Of a stretch of DNA of 64,000 nucleotides, positions 47,717 through 60,239 are shown piece by piece. Numbering within the stretch: the first letter of the stretch is position 1; each line of letters begins with the position of its first letter. The stretch covers positions 4,340,001 to 4,404,000 of the forward strand of contig OX327686.1 in NCBI GenBank assembly GCA_946807835.1, read 5' to 3'. The DNA comes from Ailanthus altissimus (Eukaryota; Streptophyta; Magnoliopsida; Sapindales; Simaroubaceae). The translations under genes were made by a program, and so were the position numbers. The notes below the pieces were generated by a model. It ran no database searches, was not told the origin of the DNA, and was given only the letters and a program-made list of their open reading frames with translations.

Positions 47717-49730
47717 TTTGGGATTTATACTTACATGCCATCCATTTATGTATGAATATTTATTTAATATTTATAATAGTATTATCATTTCATTAAATCG
47801 CTAATTATATTTTATATATGGTAAGATGCTTGTAACATTTTAGATATTGTATGATTTAAAAGAGTTTAGAGCTGATCTAAAGGAGTTTAGATCAGTGCTA
47901 AAAATTAGCAACACTGAGAGTTATAAATACTAAGAGTTAACACTAATAAGAGTTATTAGGTTATAAGAGTCAACGATATCTAAAGAGTTAGAGCCTTGTC
48001 TGAAATGGAACAAAGACCTGAAAGTATATTAGTAATGACATAGTTGCAAAAAGTTACAAATAGTGCTAGAAAATCTCATTATGCAAATATGTTCTCAAAT
48101 ACTATATTCCTGATCTATTTTTATTGATACGGGTCTATTAGTGAAGACCTTATAATATATAGATCAGTGTATGTCTATGTCTAGATAGTTCAGATGGTTA
48201 ATCTTAGCAAACCATAAGTTTAGTGGAAGCTCGTATAGAGATACAGGTATTTAGTAAGGATTGAGTACTGAACAGACTCATAAAGACCTTCAATAGATAT
48301 CCTATAAAACCGTTAATAGAGAGTCTTTTGAGTTGAGTAGTATACATGGTCCTTTAACCTGAGTGCCACGGTGGGCTTGTGAGTGATCTACCATACTTTA
48401 GTTTTCACATATGTTAGAAATCTTTCATGATTTGACTACTCGGTGTCGCTAGGTATCGTCCGATGCTCATGGAGTCCGATATGCATAAATATGGGATTCA
48501 CCAGCTCATTTGGGTGAGTAATATATCCTAATGCTCTAAGATTGTATTTTAAAAAGTCTTATGGCCATAAGCAGTAATTCTCGGGAGAAGAGTTTAACCC
48601 TAGGGATAAATAATATTATAAAAGTATTTGTGAATATTATTTATTAAAATATAATTCTAGAGATATGCTTATAGTCGGGCATATGGAGATTTGACGGTGT
48701 TGATCTATATCTTCGCTCTACCTGGATATAAATGATGTAAAAATTATACGGATATGTTATAACCTCAACTTTTATGGTATAATACGCCGCTTTGTAATAT
48801 TTGTAACGTGTGTATGGGGCATTGGTCACAGACGTATGAAGGAGTTTCATATGACAATGCGTGTACCTAGGAGTGTCACAATATGAAGTGTACTTGTTGT
48901 GTACTAGGGCAGCATTATGGATTGAACAGTTCTATTCTAAAAATTCTAGCAAACTGAAAATATATTTCAGGGTTTCTCAGGTTGTGCACTTGTCTAGACT
49001 TAAATGTTAAGTACATCACTTAATTAGTGAGCAAAAGCTATTAACTAATTAAATATTAACAAGTGGCACAATTTTATTTCATAAATTGTTTTACCATGAA
49101 TTCACCCATTAATTATGTTAGTAAAATCAAATAAGGTAAAAATTAATTATTCAAATAGTTTTTGAATAATTGAATAAATATTATTTAAATAAATAATAAT
49201 ATTTATTTAATTGTTGATTATTTTGGTTTAGGTGAGAGACATATACCTAATTAGGTATAATAGCCACCAAATCCAATTTTTTATTTTTGGCCACTTAATC
49301 AATTTTTGGAGCACTTGAAAGTGCTTAACACACTTAAAAATAAATTGAATAATTCATTCTCGAAGTGAAAATGAAAATAAGAAACAGAAGAGGGAGAAGA
49401 ATGGTGGTTTTTGGTTTTAGTTCTTTTTGCAAAGTGTTGTAAAAAACTAAGAGAGAAAAAGAAAAACAATTCATCTTCTTATTCTCTTCAAAAATTGAAA
49501 CTTGTTGCTAGAAACAATTGATAGCGGTCATTCTAGCTTCACAATCCCACCGGATTGTTGTAAACTAGAATTGCACAAAGATTCACTTCAAAGTGAGCTC
49601 AATGTTTGGAATAATTCAAAAATTTTGAAATCTTTGCCAAAGTTCTTCAAATGTATATTTCTATAATCTTAAGTTGTTAATGATTTAATTTACATGTGTA
49701 TATGTTGATTATATGCTTAATTCCGTTGTG
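47717..49730 (+). repeat. 3' LTR of Copia element G (family B, about 2.0 kb)
   Basis: It follows the pol tail and a GTGAGAG purine tract. It starts TTTTGGGATTTATACTTAC, contains GTAAGATGCTTGTAACATTT and CAATCCCACCGGATTGTTGT, and ends GCTTAATTCCGTTGTG. It is the reference full-length LTR of this family in the window. Confidence 0.75.
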
Positions 49731-49869
49731 AAATCGTATATATGATACATGTATTTATTTTTTTCAACATGTACACAATCACATGCATATACCATAAAAC
49801 ACGTTAACAATTTGTTCTTGAAAATATCATTTATAATCTCTGGTTGCCGATAAGGGTCAATTGGTATAC

Positions 49870-51440
49870 CTTTCAGATCAGTGTATGTCTATATCTAGAT
49901 TATTCAGATGACTAGTCTTAGTAAACCATGAGTCTAATGAAAGCTCGTATAGATATAGGTAATCAGTAAGGACTACGTACTGAACAGAATCATAAGGACC
50001 TCCAATAAATATTCTATAAAACTGTCAATAGAGGGTGTTCATAAGTTGAGTGGTATTCGTGGTCCTTTGACCTGAGCGCACGGTAGGCTTTGTGAGTGAT
50101 CCACCATACTTTGATTCTACACATGTTAAAGACCTTTTATAGTCTAACCTTTGGATGTTGTTGGGTATAGTTTGAAGCACATGAAGTCCAGTGTGCCTAG
50201 ACATAGGATCTGTCAACTCATATGAGTGAGTTGTATATTCTAATACTCTGATATTGTATTTCAAAAAGTCTTATAGCTATAAGTAAAAACTCTGAAAAAG
50301 AGTTTTCTGTAAGGTTAAATAATATCGCAAATGAGTTTGTGGATATTATTTATAAAAATACGAATCTGAGATAAGTTGACACTCAAGCGTATTGAGATAT
50401 GATGGTGATGATTTATATCTATACTCTTTCAGGATATAGGTGACAGAAAGATTATACGTATATGGTTAACTTCATATTGTATGGTTTAACACGTTATTCT
50501 ATAATATCTATCATGTGTGTGTAGGGCATTATTTACGGACTTGCGGAAGAGTTTTATAAAATAAATGAGTGTGAACTTAGAGAATCTCATAATATGAAGT
50601 GTACCCGTTGAATATTAGGATAGCAGACTGAATCAAATAGTTCAATATAGGGAAGTTTTGGATGGCAAGATTTATTTTAGAATCTATTAGAAAACACATT
50701 TGTTAAGACTTAAATTTATATTAATTTAAGTTAACAATAGTTGTTAAACTAATTAATTGATGACAAATGGCAATTATATGGCCTTTAAATTGTTGAATCT
50801 TGGCAACAAATTGGTTGCTTGTCAAAGAAGCAAAAGTTAACTAAAATAATGCAAATTGTTTGCATTATTAGAGATAAAAAAGGCAAAGCTAGGTTGGCCA
50901 TTTTGAAATTAAAAGGGTTGTGAAGAAAAGAGTTTCTTATTCTTCTTCCAGAATTTGGCCAAAATTGAAATGGAAATAGCTTTGTTATTTTAGTTCAAAA
51001 ATGAGGAGAAGAATTGTTCTTCATCAATTCATTTGACTAATCTGAAAAGAACAAGAAGAGAAGTTCTTCTTGCAATAAGAGATTAAGATTTAGTCATGTG
51101 AAAGATGACTATGCAAGAGTTGCATTTTTGCTTCTTTGTTTAATTTAACCATTTGAGAGATTAAAGGCTTAAATTGTTTAAACAATATCTCATGCTAGAA
51201 GTATAAGGCTACCATTTTAGCACTTTAATCCCACCATATGTTGAAGTCTAGAATTTCTCGCGAATCTATTTTGGTGTAAGCTTTGAATTTTAATTCTTTA
51301 CGAATGATTTCAATGATGAGTTTGCTGAACTTGTTAGCGTAACAAGACTTAAATTCAGTGTGTGTTTATTGAATAAGAAATTAAATTTCTATTTTGTTAT
51401 ATATATCTATGTTTAACATGCACTGGTTGTTCAATCAAAC
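49870..51440 (+). mobile_element. 5'-truncated family-B LTR
   Basis: It is collinear with the LTR at 47717 from about base 440 onward (TCAGTGTATGTCTATATCTAGA; GTCCTTTGACCTGAGCGCA; AATCCCACCATATGTTG) and lacks its first part. It is more diverged than the neighbouring copy. Confidence 0.6.
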
Positions 51441-51644
51441 CATTCACATACATGCACAAATCTGAACCACACACTCCATTAATATTACTCATCTAGAATG
51501 ATGTAAGAGCGTTATTATCAAATAAAATATTATTATCTAACTATTTTGATATAGATGATCTAGGAGAAGCTAATAATATCATTGAGATCAAAGGATTGAG
51601 GGATTATAAGAGAAGGATGTTAGGTGATTGATGCTATAGTATTT
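51441..51644. other. Unassigned sequence
   Basis: Short spacer between two LTRs; nothing recognised. Confidence 0.4.
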
Positions 51645-51793
51645 AAGCACAAGCACATGCTATCGTATCAAGTAAGATAGGATTTAAAGTCTAAGTATCG
51701 ATCCCACATGGACTATGCAATCTAATTATTTCAATCAAGTACTAAAATTTTAAGTACTTAACGTTTATTCACAAAACTAAAATCTAAAAGTTA

Positions 51794-52657
51794 TTTAACT
51801 AACGGGATATTATTATCAATATATTTGAAGTATAGTTTAATTATAACAATACCCACATGTTTGAAAAATCAGCGTTTGTACCTATTTATTTTTGTCAAAA
51901 TAGGCGAATGCCCAAACGTTAGGAATATTCCATTAAGTTTAATAGATTCCTTATCAATCAGTATTAAATGATCATTTTATCTTTACACGTTTAACGAAGT
52001 TAACTTATACAAATTTCAATGTTTGAGTTTTAAATATAATAAATAATAAATTAAATAATATTTTTTTTATAAAATAAAAAAAAATAAAATATTAAAAATA
52101 TTTATAAAATAATAAAAAATAAAATAATGTTTTAAAAATCTTTAAAAATAAATTAGAAAAATAATAAAAAAATTTAAAAACTTAAAAAAAAACAAAAAAT
52201 TTAAAGTATAAATTTAAAACAATAATAATTAATAATAAATAAAATAAAAAAATAAAAAAAGCAGCGACTGTTTAGCTGCTACTTGGAGCGACCATTTGGC
52301 CACTTAGTTCAGGCAGCCAAAATGGTCTCTTGAACAGGCAGCCATTTTGGCTGTTGATACAGCCATTTTGGCCGCCTGTATTTTTTTTAAAAAAATTTAT
52401 ATAAATTTAAATATTTAAATTTGTTAAGTTATTAATATGTTGACACATGTCTAATTAAATTTGACATGTGCTGCTTTAGTTTAATATCAAGTAAATTGAT
52501 AATTTTATCCCTAAGTTAACAACAGAAGAGTAACGTTTGGGCATCAATGCCTATTTTGGCAAAATATTAGGTACAAATGTTAATTTTTTAAATCTGTAGG
52601 TATTATTATAATTAAGCTATACCTTAATGGTATTGATGATAATATCCCTTTAACTAA
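51794..52657. mobile_element. Foldback Mutator-like MITE with 9-bp target duplication
   Basis: The body 51803-52648 (846 bp) is flanked by TTTAACTAA on both sides (51794-51802, 52649-52657), a perfect 9-bp direct repeat. The terminal inverted repeats are about 125 bp, sharing GGGATATTAT, TTAATTATAA, GTTTGTACCTA/ATTTGTACCTA and GCCCAAACGTTA. There is no transposase. The interior is A-rich followed by a GC-richer hairpin block. It inserted into the Gypsy-like LTR and so is younger than it. Confidence 0.85.
52261..52380. repeat. CCATTTTGGC/GCCAAAATGG hairpin block inside the MITE
   Basis: CAGGCAGCCAAAATGG (52310-52325) can pair with CCATTTTGGCCGCCTG (about 52363-52378), and a third copy, GCAGCCATTTTGGCTG, lies between them, so two alternative stems are possible. 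The flanks are nearly pure A/T. Confidence 0.7.
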
Positions 52658-53864
52658 TCTAATTTTATTAATTAAATAAACATAAACAGTAACGAATAAG
52701 AGATAAATTCACTAAAAGATAATAATTTAGGATATAGACTCATCCCCTAATATTTTATTGGACTTATTAATATCTTAGTTAATTACTTAATATAAATTAA
52801 TTGGCTTAGATACTAATTTCATCACAAGCCTTTGTCGATGGTCGAGTAACTATATTACGCATTCTAACAATCACCTATATGTCTATGGCAATCAAATTAG
52901 AATGTAATTCATTAAAATTAAGTTTAAATAATACCATACATGCTACATAGGTATATGTCTATCGTAGATAGAACTCATAATTGTTACCCTATGATCATGC
53001 ATCAAACTATCATAGGCTAAATGCATGAATCCCTTTATAAAGTTTATTATGGTTCCTCAATCATTCAAGATATTAGCCAAATACAATGAAAGCATTAAGA
53101 TCAAGTTAGAATGAATTAAATATAATAATTAAGTTCATAAACTAAGAATCAATTAAATCCAACTACATAGTATGTTCACATAGTCTAACCATAGAATAAC
53201 AAGTTTAACTCATCATAAAATTAAGAGAATCAAACCAATTTATAAAGAACAACAAGAATAAGAACATAATAATAAGAAAAGAGAAAAAAAAAACTAATCA
53301 AGAAGACGTCTTGGGTTGCTTCTCTCTCAATCTTATTTTGAAGCTTGAATCTTGATTTTGAATCTTGAATTCTTAGCTTTGATATTTGATTTTCTGTTGT
53401 GAATTCTTTCTCTAAATTTTTGCCCCCCTAAAGTCTATGTTTTGACTCTTAAAAGAGTATTTTTATAGGTATTAAAAACTCTAAGGTCGTCATTGAGGAG
53501 TCCAAATTACGTTAAAAGATAAAAAATAAACAAAACTGAACTTTCTCGTATGAGGGCCGTGACCCTGGCTTTTAGGCACCATGGCCTTGAGATTTTGTCC
53601 CCATGGTTGCGGCCCTAGATTTTGGGCACCACGGCCTCAAGCCTGATCAGGTGCTTGTGTATTTTGAGTGAACTTTTTCGTTTTTACGTTTGATTCGCCC
53701 CTATTTATTCTTATATGTCACATTTTTCATCGTACATCTATTTATGAAAAAAAATATAACACAATTAAATGGCCAAAAAGTCATGATTTAGAGCCACATA
53801 CGAAAGCCAGGTACTAAATATACTAGTGCGTATGCCTCTATCGTTAGGCTTATCCTAAGTTAAG

Positions 53865-54637
53865 TACATTAAAAATATTTTTGGTCAAGTTTGCTTTGCA
53901 TAATCCCAAAAAGTAATTGCTTCCTTTTAGACATGGAATTGATCTATTCAAGCATTCATGTCTTAAAACATTTAAAAGAGATAAATCATATGAAAGGGAA
54001 TCCTTATGCATTAGCTGTAAAAAGTCTTGTGTATGCATGTTGTGTACTAGACCAGAAATATAATATCAAACTACGTAAAATATATATTGAAGTATCTTTG
54101 GAGAATGAAAAATTATATGCTTGTGTATAACAGTGAAAATCTTGCACCTATTAGAAGTATAGATTCATATTTTTAAGTAAATAAGGATACTTGGAGATCA
54201 ACATCAGAATATTTTTTTACCTTGGGTAGAGAAGCTATAAGTTAGAGATGTAAAAAATATTCATGTATCGCAGATTGTACCATGAAAGCTAAATATATAA
54301 TTATATTTGAAGCTGCAAAAGAGGTTGTACAGCTCCGAAAGCTTTTCATAGAGCTTGAGGTGGTACCTAGTGCTTAGATGTTTTTATTGTGACAATAGCA
54401 TAACAGTAGCACAATCTAAGGAATTGAGATACCACAAGAGAGAAAAATATATTGAGAGAAAATATCATTTGGTAAGAGAGTTTTTTTCGTGCAAAATGGT
54501 AAAGTTATTATATCCAAGATTGTATTAGCAAGTAATCTAGTAGATCCATTCACTAAGTTATTGCCAACAAAGATTTTTAAAACTCATATGGACGAATGAG
54601 ATTCAATAAATACTTAACGCTTTAGGGCAAATAGGAG
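53865..54637 (+). pseudogene. Copia RT tail and RNase H of element E
   Basis: Pieces in shifting frames: HNPKK, stop, LLPFRHGI (53905-53945), YALAVKSLVYA and MLCTRPEI (54006-54060), then RNase H with AKYIIIFEAAKEVVQLRKLF (about 54285-54350) and ERKYHLVRE (about 54455-54482), ending before a purine tract. Multiple stops and frameshifts. Confidence 0.78.
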
Positions 54638-54639
54638 AT
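54629..54639 (+). other. Polypurine tract of element E
   Basis: AAATAGGAGAT immediately precedes the LTR start TGTTAGACATG. Confidence 0.6.
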
Positions 54640-55770
54640 TGTTAGACATGTAATGTTATTTTGTGTTCTTAAAGTATGTATAATAACATTTTATTTTATT
54701 AATGAAGTTTATGCATATATATATTTTAGCATACATTGATGAGCCCATGTTTATAAAGTATGTGATATATATATTAGACAAGTAATAAATTTATATTCAT
54801 GTATTGTATCTTTTGAGTTATCACATAATGAGATCCATATAAACAGTCAAAACTTTGTTAACTTGGAGTTATAATTTCATGGGTCATAGGAACATATATT
54901 TACAATATGAAATCTAATAAATAATATTCACTTAGGTTGTTTATAGTACTTGATCATTTAAATTTGTGACTGTAGTTTATTCAATAAATTATTTATTAAA
55001 TAATAATATTTATTTGTAAATTTATTTACAAATATAAACATAGTAAAAAATAATCATTAGAGGATTTTGTGATTCAAAAATAAATAAGTAATTAAAGAAA
55101 TAAGACATTTTTTCGTAGTCTAACTTTAATTATAGACATCAATTAGAGAGTCAGTTAAAGGATTATTATTGATCTAAAGGTTAAGCCTAATTTAATTAAA
55201 ATATGTTTTAATTAAATGAGTTTTTATTTATTAACATGGGTTATTAGAATGTAGTCATTAGCTTTTAGTGGAATAGTCTGAGGTTAACTTAGAAGAACTA
55301 ATGTGTTATGAGATTACTAGACTAGACCTTTTAAGTTGGAGCTAAAAAGCTTATAGGTCTTGCAGTCCATCTATTAACTCAAATTTTATTCAAACTCTAA
55401 ATTCCTAATCATAATTAAACTCTAAATATCTAAGAGAGATGTCTATATATATGGGAGGTAAATAGTAGTAAAACATAATACAATAACCATAAGAATAATT
55501 CTTTTACGTATTTTTATGTGAAATATAAATTAGGCTACTTCTTTTCTTTTAGATTTGGGTACAACAAATTTGAAGGTTAAGGAAAAATCTAAGTGCCCAC
55601 ATGTGTGAATTTAAAAATTGATAATAGTATAAAAGATTACAACTACTTAATTCAAGTTTAATCATAATGAGAAATTGAGATAATTTTATGTTCTTATACA
55701 TGTAATTATGAATAAGACGATTTTATTGCTGCAACATTTGTTTTAGTGAACAAATATTTTTTTCTGCTAA
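54640..55770 (+). repeat. 3' LTR of element E (family A)
   Basis: It starts TGTTAGACATGTAATGTTAT and is collinear with 40182-41581 and 23481-24232 (shared ATGAGCCCATGTTTATAAA, GAGTTATCACATAATGAGAT, TTGGAGCTAAAAAGC). It ends about TTTTTTTCTGCTAA. Confidence 0.68.
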
Positions 55771-56542
55771 TAGAAAAAAAAATTGAAATTCATAAAGATC
55801 TCATTACAGCTCTTGAAAAATATAATTTCATATAAAAATACTTTGGCCCCTGCAAGTTTGATATATTAATACTTTAACCATTAAAATATATACGTCTTTA
55901 ACATATATAAGTTTTTCAACTATGAACAATTTGATCATCCCACAATATACTAATTACCCTGCCAATGTTATGGATGATTTGTCTTACATTTTATTACATT
56001 ATGATTTTCACAAACCCTGTATATTGACTTAAACAGTTAAACCACACATATTTTATCTTATTGTGTGAACTTGAATTTAAACCCTTTGTAAATTTTTATA
56101 CAACACTATATCACTATCTCACGTGGAGGCTGAATCGGCAATTCTTGTATATTTCTTCATGCTTTCAAATGCCAACTTACCACATACGATGTGAGTTATG
56201 ATCCCAATCCTTTACTTATTTTAAACGCCACCTTATCACATACAATAGCATATAATTTGTGAGTTACGATCCTAATCCTCTATTTTGTTTTCCCCCTTAA
56301 TGCAAAATTACCACGTATAATAATGTACAATGTTTTGTCTAGCGTATATATATATATATTGCTTTAATAATATTTCTGGTAATGTTTACTAATGTTTATA
56401 ATGATCGGTACCAATTATACAATTCTCTTCCACTCTAAATAATTGGATCATTTTCATTGTTAATAGTGACAAGAAAAAGGATGTCCACTCTTGATGAGTT
56501 TACGACTCACTTAGCCTACCAATTAATTGTAGTGATTGTTGC
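55771..56542. other. Intergenic sequence with short diverged repeats
   Basis: A unit with the pattern ACCACATACGATGTGAGTTA/GATCCCAATCCT occurs about 2.5 times between 56165 and 56340 (for example TGTGAGTTACGATCCTAATC). No gene. Confidence 0.45.
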
Positions 56543-57348
56543 TGTTAGAATTTTAGTGACCTAAAATTATGTTTGTGTGTGATTTTGAATTGAAGATCAA
56601 TAACGAATCGATAGGTAGTCAAGTACATGTTAGATGGATAAGAAGAGGACAAGAACGAAAAGCTAAAAACAAGGAGGGATACAAAAGCACAAGAAGACGA
56701 ATCTCTAGGTGTAAGCACCATAGCACTAGTTTCTCAGTGTCGTGGTGCTAAAGTAAGAACTCTCAGCGCTGTGGCTCTATACGAGATAGCATTAGCACCG
56801 CCGCGCTAGAAGTATAACACTACGACACCCAATTTTGGAAAATTTTTATTTTTAACTTGAATCGCCTTCTTCGAATGAGATTTAGACTCCTAAATATATG
56901 AACTCTTATTCTAACTAAAAATAGAATTTCTGTGAATTTTTAAATACTATATAAAGTATTATAACCCCCTAGAATAATTAAGCATTAGAGAGAAAATCAA
57001 AACTTTAACTGCTGAGTGTATAAGAGAGTGTCGTATGCGTACTTGAGATCTAAGTGATAAAGAAATTACTAATAGATTTTTGAGAGCTCATTTATTAATT
57101 ATATTCCTTTATTATCTATTGAGAGAGATCTTTATAATATGAGTTCTTTGTTAACAAATAAAAGAAGCTAGGATCTCGTGATCCACTATGGACATAGGTG
57201 TTTGTTGCTGAATCACATAAATTTTCTTGTGCGATTGTGATTATTTATCTCTTTATATTGATATTTTCTTCTTCTTATTTACTTGTGAGTGAAAGTCTTC
57301 TGCAAAACGCTTGAAAAGTTTTTAGAGTGCACGGTAAAAACTCCACCA
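56543..57348 (+). repeat. 5' LTR of element H
   Basis: It starts TGTTAGAATTTTAGTGACC and ends about AAAAACTCCACCA. TATA-like TATATAAAG is at 56948-56956. A GC-rich cluster with AGCACC, GTGGTGC, CGCTGTGGC and GCACCGCCGCGCT lies at 56708-56815, upstream of the TATA. A 60-codon frame at 56569 is just LTR sequence. Confidence 0.75.
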
Positions 57349-57350
57349 AA

Positions 57351-57362
57351 TGGTATCAGAGC
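57351..57362 (+). other. Primer binding site of element H
   Basis: TGGTATCAGAGC, canonical tRNA-Met type, 2 nt after the LTR. Confidence 0.85.
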
Positions 57363-57419
57363 CTAGGTTAGGGATATGATCTTTGTGGTATATCAAAGAA
57401 TATAAATTGTTCAATCATG

Positions 57420-58900
57420 CGACATATATGTATGAGGTTGAAAATTTAATGGGCAGAATGATTTCAATATGTGGAAGATAAAGTTGTGGCTCTTCTGGTG
57501 AATCAAGCGTTAGATTCTACCTTAAAGAAACTCAAGCAACAACCAACGAAAAGAAAAAAACATATGACATCTGAATTTGAGGCAAATAGAGAAACTTTTT
57601 AGAAGAAGGCCTATAGTATTATAGTTTTGTCATTGAGTAATGAAATACTATAGAGGGTGGTTGGATACAAGATGACAATTGGCCTTTAAAAGAAGCTTGA
57701 TGTCCTCTATATAACAAAGTCCTTGGCAAACTATTTGTATATCAAAAAGAAGTTATACTAGTTGTTCATGAAAAAAGAACTTCAATTAAAGAACACATTA
57801 ACTACTTCAACAAAATAATTATAGATCTTGAGACTATTGACATCAAGGTTAAAGATGAAGATATGACAATTATTTTATTGTATTCCTTACCTCCAAGTTG
57901 TGAGCACTTCATAGACATACTCATGTATGACAAATAGACTTTAGCGATGAGTGATGTTAAAGTCTTGTTGAACTCAAAAGAATAGAAAAAAGACCTCAGT
58001 CCAGTAGTGCAATAGGTTTGGTTATAAGGGGAAGAGATAGAAAGAACAATTAATTAAGAGGTAGATCTAAGAAGTGCTATCTTTGTAAGAAAGAATGACA
58101 CTTAATAAGGGATTATCCAAAAAGAAAGAAGGGTGGAGATGTTATAATGGTCTGTGAGGAAGACTATGAGTTTGCAGAATCTTTGGTAGCTTCTAATAGG
58201 AATTATGTTGGTAAATTGATTCTTGACTATGGTTATAGTTACCATATGTCCTGATAGATCTTTGTTTACCAATTATAGATCCATTAGGGGTGACAAAATG
58301 CTAATGGGTTATTATGTGGCTGATGAAGTTATGGAAATTGATAATATAAGGATGATGATGCATGATAAAAAGGTTAGAGAGTTACTTGATGTAAGACATA
58401 TTCTTAACATTATAAAAAACTTGATATCCTTAGCAGTGCTAGATTAAGAGGGGTGTTTATTCAAGGTAGAAAATGAATATTACAGAAAGTGATGAAAGGA
58501 TCTATGGTGATTATGAAGTGTGAGAAGCACAATTGACTATATATGTTTACTAAAAATATTATAGTTAGTTGAACATGAATTTTTGAGAGAATACAAAATA
58601 AGAGGCAACATTAAAGAATTATTTACCAAGGTAATAGTGGTTGAAATAGAATGTACGATAATGGTGCTACTGGCAAGAATAAGTTTCAGCTACTGATGGA
58701 TTATGGTTATGATATCAAAAGTGATATGGGATATTACAATACAATAGCTACCCGATGGAAGATGTAATCATATTTTTGAAGATCGAAGTCATGTGCCTAA
58801 AAAGAGTTATCTAGACAAAGTCTTAACTGAAGAAAATGCTTAGTAACAGAGTGTTGGTGTGGATGGATCTTGAAAAGCTTCTTGAAAAGAGATTTTAAAT
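57420..58900 (+). pseudogene. Gag-protease remnant of element H
   Basis: Gag-like pieces KIKLWLF, then EILWRVVGYK with the Trp codon turned into a stop; zinc knuckle CYLCKKE, stop (58096-58098), HLIRDYP, in which the last Cys is Tyr; protease region LDYGYSYHMS in place of DSG; then MLMGYYVADEVMEIDN and RELLDVRHILNIIKNLISLA (58223-58447), the region between protease and pre-integrase. After that only unclassifiable sequence remains before the 3' LTR purine tract TTAAAGAAGGGA. Inactive. Confidence 0.78.
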
Positions 58901-58912
58901 TAAAGAAGGGAT

Positions 58913-59650
58913 TATTAGAATTTCAGTAATTCAAAATAATGTTTTGCATGATTTTAAGTTGAAGACTAATAAATAGTTGATACATAGTTAAATATATGTT
59001 GGACGGACTAAAAAAGGACGAGAACAGAAGGCCGAAAGCAAGGAGGGATAAAAAAGTACAAGGAGACAAATCTCTAGGTGTAGGCATTGCGGCGCTGAAA
59101 GTATAGCATTACAACGCCTAATTTCGGGAAACTTTCGTTTCTAACTCAGATTGACTTCTTCAAGTGGGATTAGGACTCCTACATGTATGAATTCTTATTC
59201 CAACAAAAAATTAGGTTTCTAAGGACGTTTTGAATACTATATAAAACCTTGTAACCTCTTAGAATAATCAAGTATTAAAGAGAAACTGCAAGAGAGAAAA
59301 ATAAAGAGTTAGATAGTCTTGAGTGCGTAAGAGAGTACCATAAAAAGGCTTCAGATCTACGTGATCAAGATAACACTATTAAATCCTTGAAAAATCATCA
59401 ATTGATTGTATCTTTGATATCTTAAAAGAGATATTTGTGATATGATTTCTTTGTAAATAAATAAAAAAGATTAGGAGTCCGTGATCCACCATGGACGTAA
59501 GTGTTTATTTTTAAACAACATAAACTTTTTTGTGTGATTGTATGATTGTTTATCTTTTTATCTTAATTTTTTTCTTATTTTTATTTACTTGTGAGTAAAA
59601 ATCTTTTGTAAAATACTTAAATTTTTTTTAAAGCGCATTCTAAAATTTCA
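58913..59650 (+). repeat. 3' LTR of element H
   Basis: It starts TATTAGAATTTCAGTAATTC after the purine tract and follows the 5' LTR to about TTAAAGCGCATTCTAAAATT. TATATAAAACC is at about 59238. The GC cluster (GCATTGCGGCGCTGAAAG, 59084) is shorter than in the 5' LTR. Confidence 0.75.
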
Positions 59651-60239
59651 AATAATTACCAACTAACTACATAATGATAGATTGATCTATTGAATTCTAT
59701 AGAGAATTTCTACGAATGCAGAAATTTTAGCAAACCATGGGAAAAAGATGCACCTATTCTTAGATTTATTCATTCATCTTGGTTGGTCAGACAGATTATA
59801 TTGGACCAATATAACACATTCTTTAGTTCATGTCCTATTATATATTCTCATACATATTCTTTTATTTGTCCATACGAAGAAGTTTCCGTTTTCAGACACA
59901 CATTAATGAATTCTTCTATCATCCCTTCTTTAACATAAATCCTTTCTCATTTAAGTATGTTCGATGTTAAAAGCAGTGAAATTTATTTGAGTTCTAGTAA
60001 ACTGTCTAATGATAAAATACACTTAAAGTATTTTAGAAACTTAAATGTTTTAAAAGATGGCTACTCTGTCAAGCTCTACACCCGTTTTATTGTTTTTTTA
60101 AAATTTAAAGAGAAAGGTTTTTTCCTTTTTTTTCTAATTTAAAAAAAGAATTTGAACTTGGAACTTTCATACTAAAGAGTATTAGAAAATTACCTAAGTT
60201 CTCTAAACTAATATCACTTAGGTATTAACTTCAGCCATA
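59651..60239. other. Unassigned sequence
   Basis: Two frames of 82 and 61 codons (59690-59938, 59957-60142) match nothing recognised and have no supporting context. No gene is called. Confidence 0.4.

Larger units (their letters stand above)
51645..53770 (-). mobile_element. Gypsy-like LTR (minus orientation) with a DNA transposon inside
   Basis: On the plus strand it starts AAGCACAAGCACATGCTATC and GTATCGATCCCACATGG, the inverse of a typical plant Gypsy LTR end (compare CCTGTGGGTTCGCCATCC at 62189). Inner blocks (GATGCATGATCATAGGGTAA, ATATACCTATGTAGCATGTA on the minus strand) match the plus-strand LTR at 60820-62254. A TATA-like TATAAAAATAC is on the minus strand at 53457-53467, with GC-rich repeats upstream of it. 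The upper boundary is approximate. Confidence 0.6.
56543..59650 (+). mobile_element. Copia element H: two LTRs, gag-protease remnant, most of pol deleted
   Basis: LTRs 56543-57348 and 58913-59650 flank 1.56 kb with a primer binding site, gag, zinc knuckle and protease remnants. Normal Copia pol (about 3 kb) is absent. The LTRs are clearly diverged (stretches such as GAGACAAATCTCTAGGTGTA versus AGACGAATCTCTAGGTGTAA), so this is an old insertion. Confidence 0.8.

Noticed and set aside
59690..60142. Two short plus-strand ORFs (82 and 61 codons)
   Set aside because: No similarity recognised, adjacent stops and AT-rich codons; not enough to call a gene.
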